DNA of 64,000 nucleotides, from contig NZ_JAIGQB010000005.1 in NCBI RefSeq assembly GCF_021083185.1, positions 186,001-250,000 on the forward strand, in the 5' to 3' direction. This stretch comes from Nocardioides furvisabuli. Lineage in GTDB: Bacteria; Actinomycetota; Actinomycetes; Propionibacteriales; Nocardioidaceae. The position numbers and the translations under genes are program-made. Positions 12,622 to 21,097 of this stretch are shown one piece after another; the stretch's first letter is position 1, and each line of letters begins with the position of its first letter. Under the pieces are notes generated by a model. It did not search any database, was not told the DNA's origin, and saw only the letters and a list, made by a program, of their open reading frames with translations.

Positions 12622-13670
12622 ACGTTGCCCGGCACGAGCGCCACGGCCGCCGCCGCCATCGCCGCGGTCGCGTCGTGGTCGGTCATCATCAGCGGAACCG
12701 CGCGCGCCGCGATGCCGGCCTCCTCCAGCCGGGGGAGCTGGTCGGCGTCGCGGCTGTCGACCAGCCACCCGTCGAGGACGCCGCCGCGCGAGCGCGCGCC
12801 GTAGTGGATGCCGACCGCCGCCGCGCTGACCTCCACGCCGATGCTGGTGAGCAGCTGCCGGGCCATGCCGTGCACGTGGGAGGCGCCGACGATGGGGGAC
12901 AGGCCCACGACCGGGGCGGCGGTGGCGCGCACGGCGTCACGGATCCCGGGGACGCCGAGGATCGTGCCGACCGACACGACCGGGTTGGACGGTGGCAGCA
13001 CCACGAGGTCGGCGCCGGCAATGGCGTCGAGCACCCCGGGGCCGGGCGTGGAGGAGTCCTGCCCCACGACGAGGACCGCCTCCGCGGGCACCTCGGCGCG
13101 CAGCCGCACCCAGTACTCCTGGAAGTGCACGACGCGGCGCCCGCTGGCGCTGTCGGGGTCGGCGATCGCGACGTGCGTCTCGACCCGGTCGTCGCTCATC
13201 GGCAGCAGCCGGACCCGGTCGCCGTGGAGCGGCTCGAGCCAGCGGCGCGACAGCGCCTCGGTGACCTGCGAGAGGCCGAAGCCGGCCTCGAGCATCTGGG
13301 TCCGCACCAGGTGGGTGGCGATGTCGCGGTCGCCGAGGCCGAACCACGTCGGCTCCACGCCGTACGCCTCCAGCTCGGTCTTCGCGCTCCACGTCTCCTC
13401 GCTGCGACCCCATCCGCGCTCGACGTCGATGCCCTCCCCGAGGGTGTACATCACGGTGTCGAGGTCGGGGCAGACCTTCAGGCCGTGGATCCACCAGTCG
13501 TCGGCGGTGTTGGCCACGACGGTGACGTGCGTGTCGGCGCTCGCGCCGGGCACGGCGCCGGTGCGCAGGCCGTGGAGCAGGCCCTGGACGAACCTCGCCC
13601 CCCCGACGCCTCCCGAGAGGACGGTGACACGGCGGAGCGGTGTGGCAGTCGGGGACGGTGATGATGGCAT
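12618..13670 (-). CDS. cofD: 2-phospho-L-lactate (or phosphoenolpyruvate) transferase, F420 biosynthesis
   Basis: CofD/FbiA joins the phospho-carboxylate moiety to the deazaflavin Fo, giving (dehydro)F420-0. The 350-residue protein begins with VTVLSGGVGGARFVQGL, the nucleotide-binding signature, and shows the motifs ANTADDWWIHGL, CPDLDTVMYTL and PPSNPVVSVGTIL that line the active site in the family. The start is ATG 13670. On its strand GATATACC lies about 25 bases upstream as a possible -10. The gene is divergent from whiB2, the same arrangement as fbiA and whiB2 in M. tuberculosis. F420 made here would serve F420-dependent reductases encoded elsewhere. Confidence 0.93.
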   Translation of the reverse strand: MPSSPSPTATPLRRVTVLSGGVGGARFVQGLLHGLRTGAVPGASADTHVTVVANTADDWWIHGLKVCPDLDTVMYTLGEGIDVERGWGRSEETWSAKTELEAYGVEPTWFGLGDRDIATHLVRTQMLEAGFGLSQVTEALSRRWLEPLHGDRVRLLPMSDDRVETHVAIADPDSASGRRVVHFQEYWVRLRAEVPAEAVLVVGQDSSTPGPGVLDAIAGADLVVLPPSNPVVSVGTILGVPGIRDAVRATAAPVVGLSPIVGASHVHGMARQLLTSIGVEVSAAAVGIHYGARSRGGVLDGWLVDSRDADQLPRLEEAGIAARAVPLMMTDHDATAAMAAAAVALVPGNV

Positions 13671-13714
13671 AGGAGCAGCCTGCCGGAAGGCGAACGGGTA
13701 TATCAGATCCGGGC

Positions 13715-13743
13715 TTGACTTACGGGAACGACAGGCATGTAAT
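13715..13743 (+). promoter_or_regulatory. whiB promoter (TTGACT-N17-TGTAAT)
   Basis: A -35 element TTGACT (13715-13720) and a -10 element TGTAAT (13738-13743) are separated by 17 bases, close to the housekeeping sigma consensus. The leader of about 45 bases contains AAAGGG before the ATG. Confidence 0.65.
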
Positions 13744-13794
13744 TCCCACAGTGTCATTGGGTTGTTCGTAGCCGGGTCGAAAGGGCTTACCACC

Positions 13795-14052
13795 ATGAGA
13801 GCAGAACTGTTTCTTCTCGAACCCGAGGGCGAAGAGCTCGGGTGGCAGGACCGCGCCCTGTGCGCGCAGACCGACCCCGAGGCGTTCTTCCCCGAGAAGG
13901 GCGGTTCGACCCGGGAGGCCAAGAAGGTCTGCCTGACGTGCGAGGTGCGTGACGACTGCCTCGAGTCCGCCCTGATGAACGACGAGCGCTTCGGGATCTG
14001 GGGCGGCTTGTCCGAGCGCGAGCGTCGCAAGCTCAAGAAGCGCGCGGTCTGA
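13795..14052 (+). CDS. whiB2: WhiB-family iron-sulfur transcriptional regulator (WhiB2/WhmD type)
   Basis: An 85-residue [4Fe-4S] protein that works with the primary sigma factor to regulate septation and division genes in actinobacteria. The four cluster cysteines are visible as ALCAQ, then VCLTCEVRDDC (Cx2C and Cx5C). The turn GIWGG and the basic end RRKLKKRAV complete the WhiB signature. The order next to divergent cofD/cofE and near DUF3499 is that of whiB2 in M. tuberculosis, which supports the subfamily. ATG 13795 is preceded by AAAGGG at a suitable distance. Confidence 0.92.
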   Translation: MRAELFLLEPEGEELGWQDRALCAQTDPEAFFPEKGGSTREAKKVCLTCEVRDDCLESALMNDERFGIWGGLSERERRKLKKRAV

Positions 14053-14108
14053 CCGAGCGCCTCCACGCCGTTTTCGGACGGTCCGGAGCGCCTCGCTAAG
14101 GTGCTCCG

Positions 14109-17021
14109 GTGTCTGTCACCGCGCTTCTCGTCTGCCATGACGGGGCGAGGTGGCTCCCAGCAGTTCTCGCTGGTCTGACCGGGCAGACCCTCCGGGTGGA
14201 CCGCGTCGCGGTGGTCGACACCACCAGCCGCGACGACAGCCTCGAACTGGTGCGCGACGGCCTCGCCGACACTGGTCTGGACAGCTCGTCGATCGTCGTG
14301 GACGTCGTCCCGGGCTCCACCAGCTATCCCGCCGCCGTGCGGCACGGCCTCGGCCTGGCGCCGGGTCTCGCGGCGGACGGTGACGACGAGTGGGTCTGGC
14401 TGCTCCACGACGACAGCAACCCCGCCCCCACGGCGCTGGCCGAGCTGCTGGCCGCGGCCGAGGAGCACCCCGACGCCGCGATCCTCGGCCCGAAGCTGCG
14501 CGAGTGGCCCTCGCTGCGCCGGCTGCTCGAGGTCGGCCTGACCATCACCGGCACCGGCCACCGCGAGACCGGTCTGGAGCGGGGCGAGTACGACCAGGGC
14601 CAGCACGACGCCGTGCGCGAGGTGCTCGCGGTCAACACCGCCGGCATGCTGGTGCGACGCGACGTGCTCGAGTCGCTGGGCGGGCTCGACGAGGAGCTGC
14701 CGATCTTCGGCAACGACATCGACTTCGGCTGGCGCGCGGCCCTCGCCGGCCACCGCACGCTCGTGGTGCCGCAGGCGGTCGTCTTCCACGCCGAGGCCGC
14801 GCACCGCGGCGTACGCCGCACCCCGCTGACCGGTCGCCACACCCACTACCAGGAGCGCCGAGCCGCGCTCTTCACCTCGCTGGCCAACGTGTCGTCGCGC
14901 GGCTTCGCCTGGCAGTACGTCCGGCTCTTCCTGGGCTCGCTGCTGCGCGTCGTGGGCTACCTCGGGGTGCGCTCGGTCGGGGAGGCCCTCGACGAGCTGG
15001 CCGCGGTGCTCTCGGTGCACGGTCGGCCGCGGCAGGTGCTGGCCGCTCGCCGCCAGCGCGCCGAGCGCCGCGTGGGGGAGCCGGCGGACGTACGCCGCCT
15101 CCTGGCCCCGGCGTGGCTGCCCTACCGCCACGGCCTCGACTTCGTCGCCGACCTCGCGTCCGCGGCCACCAGCCAGGCGGCCGACGTCGCCGAGCGACGA
15201 CGTCTCGCGCAGGCCCCCGGCGAGCAGGCAGCCCGGGACCAGCGGCGCGGTCCGGTCGAGGACGACGAGGACGCCTACCTCACCGACACCGGCATGGTCG
15301 CCCGCTTCTTCACCAACCCGGTCGCGGTCGTGCTGGTGCTCTTCGGCGTGCTGGCGATCCTCGCCGGGCGCGAGGCGTTCGGCTCGATCACCGGCGGCGC
15401 GCTCTCGCCGGTCCCGGAGTCGGCGGGGGACTGGTGGCGACTGCACACCACCGCGTGGCACCCGCTCGGCACCGGCACCGACGTCCCCGCACCTGCCTAC
15501 GTCCTGCCCTTCGCCCTGGCCGCGTCGCTCCTCCTGGGCAGCACCGGCGCGGTGGTGTCAGGACTGATGCTGCTCGCGGTGCCGTTCTCGGCATGGGGTG
15601 CCTGGCGCCTCCTCGAGGTCGTGGGCCGCCTCGTCGACCCGCGCGGCCTCCCGCGCTGGCTCGTGGTCTGGGGCGCGCTGACCTACGCGCTGGTCCCGGT
15701 CACGTCAGGCGCCTGGGGCGAGGGCCGCTTCGGCACCGTCGCGGTCGCGGCGCTGCTGCCGTGGGCCGCGCACGCCGCGCTGGGCTTCGTCGACCCCGAC
15801 CGCGACCGCCGCTGGCGCGCCGCGTGGCGCACGGCACTCCTGCTCGCCCTCGGTGCCGCCTTCGTGCCGGGCCTGTGGCTCTTCGCGCTGCTGGCCACCG
15901 CGGTCGTGCTCGGCGCGGCCGCCGTCATCTCGCCGCGACTGCTGCGCGAGCGCGACAGCTGGGGACCGCCCGTGACCGCCGTGGCCGCGACGCCGCTGCT
16001 GCTCGCCCCGTGGCTGCTGCCGCTGCTGACGACGGGCGCCGGCTCCGGCCTGCTCCTCGAGGCTGGTCGGCTGACGGTCGACCAGGTCACCTTCGGTGGG
16101 CTGCTGACCGGCAGGCTCAACGACTTCGGCGCGCCCGACTGGCTCGGCATCGTGCTGGGGGTCCTGGCCGTCGCTGCCCTGCTCCCGCGGAGCACGCGCG
16201 TGCCGGTGGTGATCTGCTGGCTCGTCGCGCTCGCCGCGGCGCTGGTGTCGGGGGTGCTGTCCCACGTCTCGCTCGACCTGCCGTCGGTGACCACGCGCCC
16301 CAGCCTCGGTCTGTTCGTGGTGATCCTCCAGGGCACCGCGATCGTCGCGGTCGCGCTGGGCGCGGACGCCTACCTGCGCCGGCTCGAGGAGCACCACCCG
16401 GCCTGGCAGCGCGGCGTCGCCGCCGCCCTGGCCGTGGTGGCGGCCGCCGTGCCGCTCGGCGCGCTCGGCTGGTGGCTGACCACCCCCGACAACGCGATGG
16501 CACGCGACGACGAGACGACCGTGCCGGTCTACATGCAGCAGAGCTCCCTGCTCGGTCCGGAGCACGGTGTGCTCGTGGTCGACGGGTCCGTGGAGGACGG
16601 CATCACCTACCGCATCCGCCGTGAGGACGGCACGACCGTCGGCGAGGACGAGGTCCTCACGCTCGCCGAGGAGGACGACGACCTGACCGGGGAGGTGCGG
16701 GCGCTCGTGTCGGCTCCCACCCCGGGCGTGGTCGCCGCGCTCGGTGACCGCGGCGTCGAGTACGTCGTGCTCGCCTCGCCCGCGGACGGGCGCATCTCGG
16801 CCCGACTCGACGCCACGGCGGGCCTCGAGCAGGCCAGCGCCGAGGACCGCAGCACCCGCGCCTGGCGCGTGGACCGCCCCCTCGACGCGGCTGCGCTCGA
16901 CGGTCCCGAGCCGTGGTGGCGCACCGCGCTGCTGGTCGTCCAGGCACTGGCGGTCCTCGCTGCGATCGTCCTGGCCGCGCCCACGGTGCGCCAGCGCAGG
17001 GAGGGAGGCAGCCGTGACTGA
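14109..17021 (+). CDS. Large membrane glycosyltransferase (GT2 domain plus polytopic membrane region)
   Basis: This 970-residue protein has an N-terminal GT2 domain (about 1-260) with VTALLVCHDGARWL, LLHDDSNP as the DxD-type segment, and FGNDIDFGWRA. A long membrane region follows (about 400-790) with some ten or more hydrophobic segments such as VAVVLVLFGVLAILAG and LLLGSTGAVVSGLMLLAV. The C-terminal extracellular part ends in a last transmembrane helix and a basic tail. It probably moves a sugar onto an envelope glycan or lipid carrier; the acceptor is not evident. TAAGGT (14097-14102) six bases before GTG 14109 suggests a leaderless transcript. The DUF5719 gene overlaps its end, suggesting a joint function at the membrane. 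Confidence 0.85.
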   Translation: MSVTALLVCHDGARWLPAVLAGLTGQTLRVDRVAVVDTTSRDDSLELVRDGLADTGLDSSSIVVDVVPGSTSYPAAVRHGLGLAPGLAADGDDEWVWLLHDDSNPAPTALAELLAAAEEHPDAAILGPKLREWPSLRRLLEVGLTITGTGHRETGLERGEYDQGQHDAVREVLAVNTAGMLVRRDVLESLGGLDEELPIFGNDIDFGWRAALAGHRTLVVPQAVVFHAEAAHRGVRRTPLTGRHTHYQERRAALFTSLANVSSRGFAWQYVRLFLGSLLRVVGYLGVRSVGEALDELAAVLSVHGRPRQVLAARRQRAERRVGEPADVRRLLAPAWLPYRHGLDFVADLASAATSQAADVAERRRLAQAPGEQAARDQRRGPVEDDEDAYLTDTGMVARFFTNPVAVVLVLFGVLAILAGREAFGSITGGALSPVPESAGDWWRLHTTAWHPLGTGTDVPAPAYVLPFALAASLLLGSTGAVVSGLMLLAVPFSAWGAWRLLEVVGRLVDPRGLPRWLVVWGALTYALVPVTSGAWGEGRFGTVAVAALLPWAAHAALGFVDPDRDRRWRAAWRTALLLALGAAFVPGLWLFALLATAVVLGAAAVISPRLLRERDSWGPPVTAVAATPLLLAPWLLPLLTTGAGSGLLLEAGRLTVDQVTFGGLLTGRLNDFGAPDWLGIVLGVLAVAALLPRSTRVPVVICWLVALAAALVSGVLSHVSLDLPSVTTRPSLGLFVVILQGTAIVAVALGADAYLRRLEEHHPAWQRGVAAALAVVAAAVPLGALGWWLTTPDNAMARDDETTVPVYMQQSSLLGPEHGVLVVDGSVEDGITYRIRREDGTTVGEDEVLTLAEEDDDLTGEVRALVSAPTPGVVAALGDRGVEYVVLASPADGRISARLDATAGLEQASAEDRSTRAWRVDRPLDAAALDGPEPWWRTALLVVQALAVLAAIVLAAPTVRQRREGGSRD

Positions 17022-18399
17022 CGCACCCACGGCCGGTCGGCGCCGCGTCGCCGATGCCGCCGGCCGACGTCCCTCGCCCCTGACCCTCCTGGCGGTGGCG
17101 ATCCCGCTGCTGACCGTCGCGGCGCTGGCCCTCGTCCGGCCTGCTGTGGAGCCGTCGACGGCGTACGCCCCCTCCGACGCGCCGCTCGACCGCTCGACCG
17201 CGGTGTGCCCCGCGCGCCTGCCCGGGACGGACGAGGTGCGCGTGGGCAGCGCGTCCCTCGCCTCCGGCGACCTCGCCGTGCGGGTCGGGCGCGAGGAGCG
17301 CACGCTCACCCTGGACAACGGTGTGGCGGCCCTCGAGGAGCGCGCCCCGGTCGTCGTGGACGGTGCCGGCGAGCTCGCCTCCGGTCTCGTCGTCGGGCGC
17401 TCCGGCGCCGGGTCGGCGGTGGCCTGCGACCAGCCCGCGCCCGAGCGCTGGTTCACCGGCCTGGGCGCCTCCGCGGAGCACACCTCCACCCTGACGCTGG
17501 TCAATCCCGACAGGGGCCCGGCCGTCGCTGACGTCACCGTCTGGGACGGCAGCGGGGTCGTGGACGTGCCGGCGCTGCGCGGCGTGCGGGTGCCGGGCGG
17601 TCGGTCGGTGTCCTTCGACCTCGCCGAGGTCACCCCGAACCGCGACGCCCTCGCCGCCCGGGTCCTCGTCTCGCGCGGACGACTCTCCGCCAGCGTCGTC
17701 GACGTGCTCGACCCGGTGGGCACCGACCCGGCCGTGCGCGAGTGGCTTCCGGCGCAGGCCTCTCCCGCCGCGACGTCGTACGTCGTCGGGGTGCAGGCCG
17801 CGGCCGCCGACCGGACCCTCACGCTGGCCAACCCCGGGGACAGCGAGGTCCGGGTCGCGCTCAGGCTGGTGAGCGGCGAGAGCGAGTTCGCCCCCTCCGG
17901 CGTCGAGGAGGTGACCCTCGCCCCGGCGACGGTGACCGAGGTCGACCTCGCCGGGGTGCTGCGCGGCCCGGCCGCCGAGGGGGTGCAGGCGCTGCGGCTC
18001 GACGCCACCGGCCCGGTGACCGCCGCGCTGCGGACCCGGACCGCCGCCGACCTCGCCTTCGCCGTGGCCGGCCCGGTCGTCGAGGGGGATGCCGCCGTGG
18101 CGCTGCCGGCCGGCTCCAAGCGCGTCCTCGTCGCCGGTGCGGATGCGTCGGGTGTCGTCGTGCTCCGGGCGTGGGACGCCGACGGCGATCCCGTCGTCCG
18201 CGGGCGGCGCGTCGAGGTCGAGCCGGCCACCGCCGCGCGGCTCCGGCTGCCCGACGAGGCGGTGCTGGCCGTGGTGCGGGTCGAGCGCACCGGTGCGGTC
18301 GTGTCGGTGGAGGTCGACGACCGGGGGCTGTCGGTGCTGCCGCTGTCCACGCTCGTGACGACCGCCCAGGTGCCGGACGTCCGGCCCGCCCAGAGGTAG
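17014..18399 (+). CDS. DUF5719 family exported protein
   Basis: A 461-residue protein with one N-terminal membrane or signal segment (LTLLAVAIPLLTVAALALV, about residues 22-40) and an extracytoplasmic region made of repeated beta-strand modules (STLTLVNPDRGPAVADVTVW, RTLTLANPGDSEVRVAL), the pattern of DUF5719. Two cysteines near the start of the exported part could form a disulfide. The GTG start lies 8 bases inside the upstream glycosyltransferase gene, so both are translated together. The family regularly follows this glycosyltransferase near whiB2 in actinobacteria. A role in handling the glycan product is an inference from context only. Confidence 0.8.
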   Translation: MTDAPTAGRRRVADAAGRRPSPLTLLAVAIPLLTVAALALVRPAVEPSTAYAPSDAPLDRSTAVCPARLPGTDEVRVGSASLASGDLAVRVGREERTLTLDNGVAALEERAPVVVDGAGELASGLVVGRSGAGSAVACDQPAPERWFTGLGASAEHTSTLTLVNPDRGPAVADVTVWDGSGVVDVPALRGVRVPGGRSVSFDLAEVTPNRDALAARVLVSRGRLSASVVDVLDPVGTDPAVREWLPAQASPAATSYVVGVQAAAADRTLTLANPGDSEVRVALRLVSGESEFAPSGVEEVTLAPATVTEVDLAGVLRGPAAEGVQALRLDATGPVTAALRTRTAADLAFAVAGPVVEGDAAVALPAGSKRVLVAGADASGVVVLRAWDADGDPVVRGRRVEVEPATAARLRLPDEAVLAVVRVERTGAVVSVEVDDRGLSVLPLSTLVTTAQVPDVRPAQR

Positions 18400-18422
18400 C
18401 TCCCGCTAGTCGGCGTACCTCT
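18392..18422. terminator. Bidirectional stem-loop between convergent genes
   Basis: AGAGGTA (18392-18398) pairs perfectly with TACCTCT (18416-18422) across a 17-base loop. It overlaps the ends of the DUF5719 gene and of the convergent zincin-like gene. Confidence 0.35.
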
Positions 18423-18852
18423 CGTCGACCTGCCCGGGGGTGAGGTTCAGCAGCTCGGCGAGCTGCTCGACCACGACGGTGTGCACCATCGCCTCGAGCT
18501 CGTCGCGGTCGTTCGCGCGGTGTTCGACGGGGCGGCGGAAGATCACCAACCGGGTCGGGTCCTGGCCCTTGCCGCGCACCAGCGAGGAGAGCGGAACGGT
18601 GTCGTCGCCCCAGTCGTCGGGCAGCATCGGGGCGTCCTCGACGGCGTACTCCACCAGCCCGAGGTGGTCCTGCCAGCGCTCGTCGAGCGGGGTGACCACG
18701 TCGAGGACGAGCTGGTCGAAGCGCTGTCGGTCGGTGCGCAGTGCCGGCGTCCCCGGAACAGCGGGCATCACCCCGGGGCCGCGCATCCCACGGCCACGCC
18801 GGTCGCGGGTGCGGCGCGGTCGGTCGGGGCGGGTGGGGCTGACGTGGTCCAC
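18406..18852 (-). CDS. Zincin-like metallopeptidase family protein (Rv3259 type), probably without the zinc motif
   Basis: A 148-residue protein of the small family annotated as possible zinc metallopeptidase. The N-terminus is basic and rich in Arg. The core has YAVEDAPML and LVIFRRPVEHRA, and the last helix reads VHTVVVEQLAELL where true members carry HExxH. Here that becomes a VEQLAEL sequence, so the catalytic His and Glu are not in place and hydrolysis is doubtful. GTG 18852 has TAGGCT six bases upstream on its strand. It is divergent from DUF3499 with overlapping promoters, as in the M. tuberculosis Rv3258c-Rv3259 pair. Confidence 0.8.
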   Translation of the reverse strand: MDHVSPTRPDRPRRTRDRRGRGMRGPGVMPAVPGTPALRTDRQRFDQLVLDVVTPLDERWQDHLGLVEYAVEDAPMLPDDWGDDTVPLSSLVRGKGQDPTRLVIFRRPVEHRANDRDELEAMVHTVVVEQLAELLNLTPGQVDERYAD

Positions 18853-18858
18853 GCCGCG

Positions 18859-18894
18859 AGCCTAAGCGCCGCACGTGCGTGCGGCGGGTAGCGT
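18859..18894. promoter_or_regulatory. Overlapping divergent leaderless promoters
   Basis: On the minus strand TAGGCT (18859-18864) is 6 bases before GTG 18852. On the plus strand TAGCGT (18889-18894) is 7 bases before GTG 18902. Each -10 falls near the -35 region of the other promoter. Confidence 0.5.
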
Positions 18895-18901
18895 CGGCGC
18901 C

Positions 18902-19264
18902 GTGAGCCCTGCCCGTCGTTGTTCGCGTACGGCGTGTGGCCGTTCCGCGGTCAACACGCTGACCTACGTGTACGCCGACCAGACCGCCGTCCTCGGGCCG
19001 CTGGCGACCTACGCCGAGCCGCACGCCTACGACCTCTGCGACGTGCACAGCGAGCGGCTCTCCGCCCCGCGCGGCTGGGAGGTGTTGCGGCTGGCTCCGG
19101 ATCCCACGGCACAGGGTCCGAGCAGCGACGACCTGCTGGCGCTGGCCGACGCGGTCCGCGAGGCCGGCCGTCCCGCGCCGGCGCCGGTCCCGCTGCACTC
19201 GACCGACGACCCGTCCCGCGGCGCCAAGCGCGGGCACCTGCGTGTCCTGACGTCCACCGACTGA
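18902..19264 (+). CDS. DUF3499 family protein
   Basis: A 120-residue actinobacterial protein of unknown function. The N-terminal half holds paired cysteines (RRCSRTACGRSA) and a later CDVHSERL, a Cys-His arrangement that suggests a small zinc-binding fold; the C-terminal half is Pro-rich and looks disordered. GTG 18902 is preferred to an upstream in-frame ATG because TAGCGT lies 7 bases before it. In M. tuberculosis the homologue (Rv3258c) is followed by manB; here a Trm112-like gene follows instead. Confidence 0.85.
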   Translation: MSPARRCSRTACGRSAVNTLTYVYADQTAVLGPLATYAEPHAYDLCDVHSERLSAPRGWEVLRLAPDPTAQGPSSDDLLALADAVREAGRPAPAPVPLHSTDDPSRGAKRGHLRVLTSTD

Positions 19265-19266
19265 CC

Positions 19267-19272
19267 TAGGAT
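19267..19272 (+). promoter_or_regulatory. -10 box (TAGGAT) of the Trm112-like gene
   Basis: TAGGAT lies 7 bases before GTG 19280 and only 1 base before GTG 19274, so it supports the shorter start. Confidence 0.45.
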
Positions 19273-19279
19273 CGTGCGC

Positions 19280-19456
19280 GTGAACATCGACCCGCAGCTG
19301 CTGAGCATCATCGTCTGCCCGGCCTGCCACGGCGCGCTGTCGCCTGCGACGCACGGCGGCGCCGACGAGCTCGTCTGCCAGGGGTGCGGCAACGCCTACC
19401 CCGTCCGCGACGACATCCCGGTCCTGCTCGTCGACGAAGCCCGCAAGCCGGCCTGA
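19280..19456 (+). CDS. Trm112 family small zinc-ribbon protein
   Basis: A 58-residue protein with two CxxC knuckles (IVCPACHG and LVCQGCGNAYPV) followed by RDDIPVLLVDEA, the standard Trm112/YcaR layout. In other organisms such proteins activate methyltransferases or accompany envelope-glycan enzymes; the partner here is unknown. It is directly upstream of the SIS gene with a 15-base gap and is probably co-transcribed with it. Confidence 0.88.
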   Translation: MNIDPQLLSIIVCPACHGALSPATHGGADELVCQGCGNAYPVRDDIPVLLVDEARKPA

Positions 19457-19471
19457 GACCGGGGTCCTGAC

Positions 19472-20503
19472 GTGGCGACCTGGTTCGACGAGGCCCGTCT
19501 CGACGACGACAGCGTGCTGGAGACCGTCGACCTGCGCCTGCGCACCCTGGCCGAGAGCGGCGCCCGGGTGCGTCGGGAGGCCCACGCGGCCGCCGCGGCG
19601 ACGGCCGAGGCCATCGCCCGGGGCCGCGACGAGGCCCGCCCACGTGCGGTGATCGCCGCCGGCCCCGACTCGCGGCTGCTGCGCGCGGTCCTCGAGCCGT
19701 GGTGCCCGGTGCCCTTCGTCGCCTGGCCCAACCCCGGGCTCCCGGGCTGGGCCGGCTCGCTCGACCTGGTCGTGATGCTCGCGCCCGAGGGCAACGACCA
19801 TGGGTCCGCGTCCGCGGTCGCGGAGGCCGTACGCCGCGGTGCGCAGGTGGCCGTCGCGTGCCCGGAGCGCTCGATGGTGGCCGAGCACGCCGCTGGTCGC
19901 CACGTCACGCTGCTGCCGACCGTGACCGGTGACCAGCTCGCCACGGCCGTGGTCATGCTCGACTACCTCGCGCACATCCAGCTCGGCCCCCACGCCGAGG
20001 CCGAGTCGGTGGCGGAGTCGCTCGACGAGGTCGCCACCAGCTGCTCGCCGCACCGTGACCTGGCGGTCAACCCGGCCAAGATGCTGGCCATCGCGATGGC
20101 CGACACCAACCCGCTCGTGTGGGGCGGGTCCGTGCTCGCCGCCCGTGCCGCTCGTCGCCTCGCGGAGTCGCTGCGACGCACGAGCGGACGCTCGGCGATC
20201 GCGGGCGACGCCGAGCACCTGCTGCCCGTGATCGAGGCCACCCGGCCGCACGACACCTTCGCCGACCCCTTCTCCGACGAGCAGGCCGACCTGCGCCCTC
20301 TGCTGCTGGTGCTCGACGACCGCGCCGACGACCCGGTGGTCCGCGAGCAAGCGGGCGAGCTGCGGGCCGCGGCCGCGCGCCACGGCGTACGCGTCGAGAC
20401 CCTCGAGACCCACGCCGATGCCGAGGTCGCGCGCTACGCCTCGCTGCTGCTGACCGGCACCTACGCAGCGGAGTACCTCCGCGTCGGGCTGGTCGACGAC
20501 TAG
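19472..20503 (+). CDS. SIS-domain phosphosugar isomerase-like protein (Rv3256c type)
   Basis: A 343-residue protein with two SIS-like halves. The first contains AVIAAGPDSRLLRAVLEPW and LDLVVMLAPEGNDHGSAS, a nucleotide-free sugar-phosphate binding fold, and the second resembles the C-terminal domain of bifunctional phosphoglucose/phosphomannose isomerases. It could therefore interconvert fructose-6-phosphate with glucose- or mannose-6-phosphate, which would be relevant because manA is not seen beside it. In M. tuberculosis the homologue lies between manA and manB. The start is GTG 19472. Substrate not provable from sequence. Confidence 0.75.
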   Translation: MATWFDEARLDDDSVLETVDLRLRTLAESGARVRREAHAAAAATAEAIARGRDEARPRAVIAAGPDSRLLRAVLEPWCPVPFVAWPNPGLPGWAGSLDLVVMLAPEGNDHGSASAVAEAVRRGAQVAVACPERSMVAEHAAGRHVTLLPTVTGDQLATAVVMLDYLAHIQLGPHAEAESVAESLDEVATSCSPHRDLAVNPAKMLAIAMADTNPLVWGGSVLAARAARRLAESLRRTSGRSAIAGDAEHLLPVIEATRPHDTFADPFSDEQADLRPLLLVLDDRADDPVVREQAGELRAAAARHGVRVETLETHADAEVARYASLLLTGTYAAEYLRVGLVDD

Positions 20504-20512
20504 GCCGGCTCG

Positions 20513-20534
20513 GGCTCTGTCGGCGTCGACAGCC
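20513..20534. terminator. Stem-loop between convergent SIS and NTF2-like genes
   Basis: The segment has TGTCG facing CGACA, extended by GGC/GCC with a small bulge. It sits between the two convergent stops, and short GGCTCA tandem repeats follow it. Confidence 0.35.
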
Positions 20535-20551
20535 TCGGCTCAGGCTCAGGC

Positions 20552-20932
20552 TCAGGCTCGTGGCCGGGTGCCGTCGGGTGCCTGCTGGTCGACGTCGATC
20601 CACACCTCGGTGAGCTCGGCGAGGAGCCCGTCCCGGACGGTGGCGAAGCTGGCGACGGCGAAGACCCGGTCGCTGCCGTCGGGCCCGGTCCCGGTCCCGG
20701 TCACCCTCGCTCGGAGGATGCCCCGGTCGTCGGCGGCGACCAGGTCTTCGACGTGCATGTGCTGGAAGCCCGGGTAGTCGGCGTTCAGCCTGACCCACCC
20801 GTCGCGGTCGAAGACCTCGCCGGTGTGGACCAGCCGACAGGTGAAGTCGGGGTGCAGGAGGTCCGGCAGCCCAGCCCAGTCGTGGGCGTCGATGACCTCG
20901 GCGAGGCGGGCGAGGAGGGCGGTGGTGTCCAT
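20552..20932 (-). CDS. NTF2/SnoaL-like protein
   Basis: A 126-residue alpha+beta cone-fold protein. Helical LLARLAEVIDAHDW leads to LLHPDFTCRLVHTGEVFDRDGW, the usual SnoaL/NTF2 pattern with a pocket-lining Asp and Trp, then sheet strands RARVTGTGT, RVFAVASFATV and LAELTEVWID. Members range from isomerases to ligand-binding proteins, so no substrate is proposed. It is an isolated gene in the accessory segment, and its 3' end runs into GGCTCA tandem repeats. No clear promoter; ATG 20932 is the only good start. Confidence 0.75.
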   Translation of the reverse strand: MDTTALLARLAEVIDAHDWAGLPDLLHPDFTCRLVHTGEVFDRDGWVRLNADYPGFQHMHVEDLVAADDRGILRARVTGTGTGPDGSDRVFAVASFATVRDGLLAELTEVWIDVDQQAPDGTRPRA

Positions 20933-21097
20933 GCAATGAGTGTCGCGCGGGGGACCGACAGTGGTCGGTGGTCACGACTCGAGGCAGAGCTCGTTGCCGC
21001 CGGGACTTCACGAAGGAAGGCATGAGCGCACGCCAGCGGCCGACCGGGGCGCACCGGTGTCCCCGCCTCCTCGTGGGTGGCGGGGTGTGGGGCGGGG
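20933..21097. other. Intergenic segment, nothing recognised
   Basis: A gap of 165 bases between the NTF2-like start and the HNH gene stop. No repeat, RNA gene or convincing small reading frame was found. Confidence 0.4.

Noticed and set aside
20535..20560. GGCTCA tandem repeats as a CRISPR or mobile-element signature
   Set aside because: Only about four six-base units without spacers, partly inside the end of a gene; simple slippage repeat.
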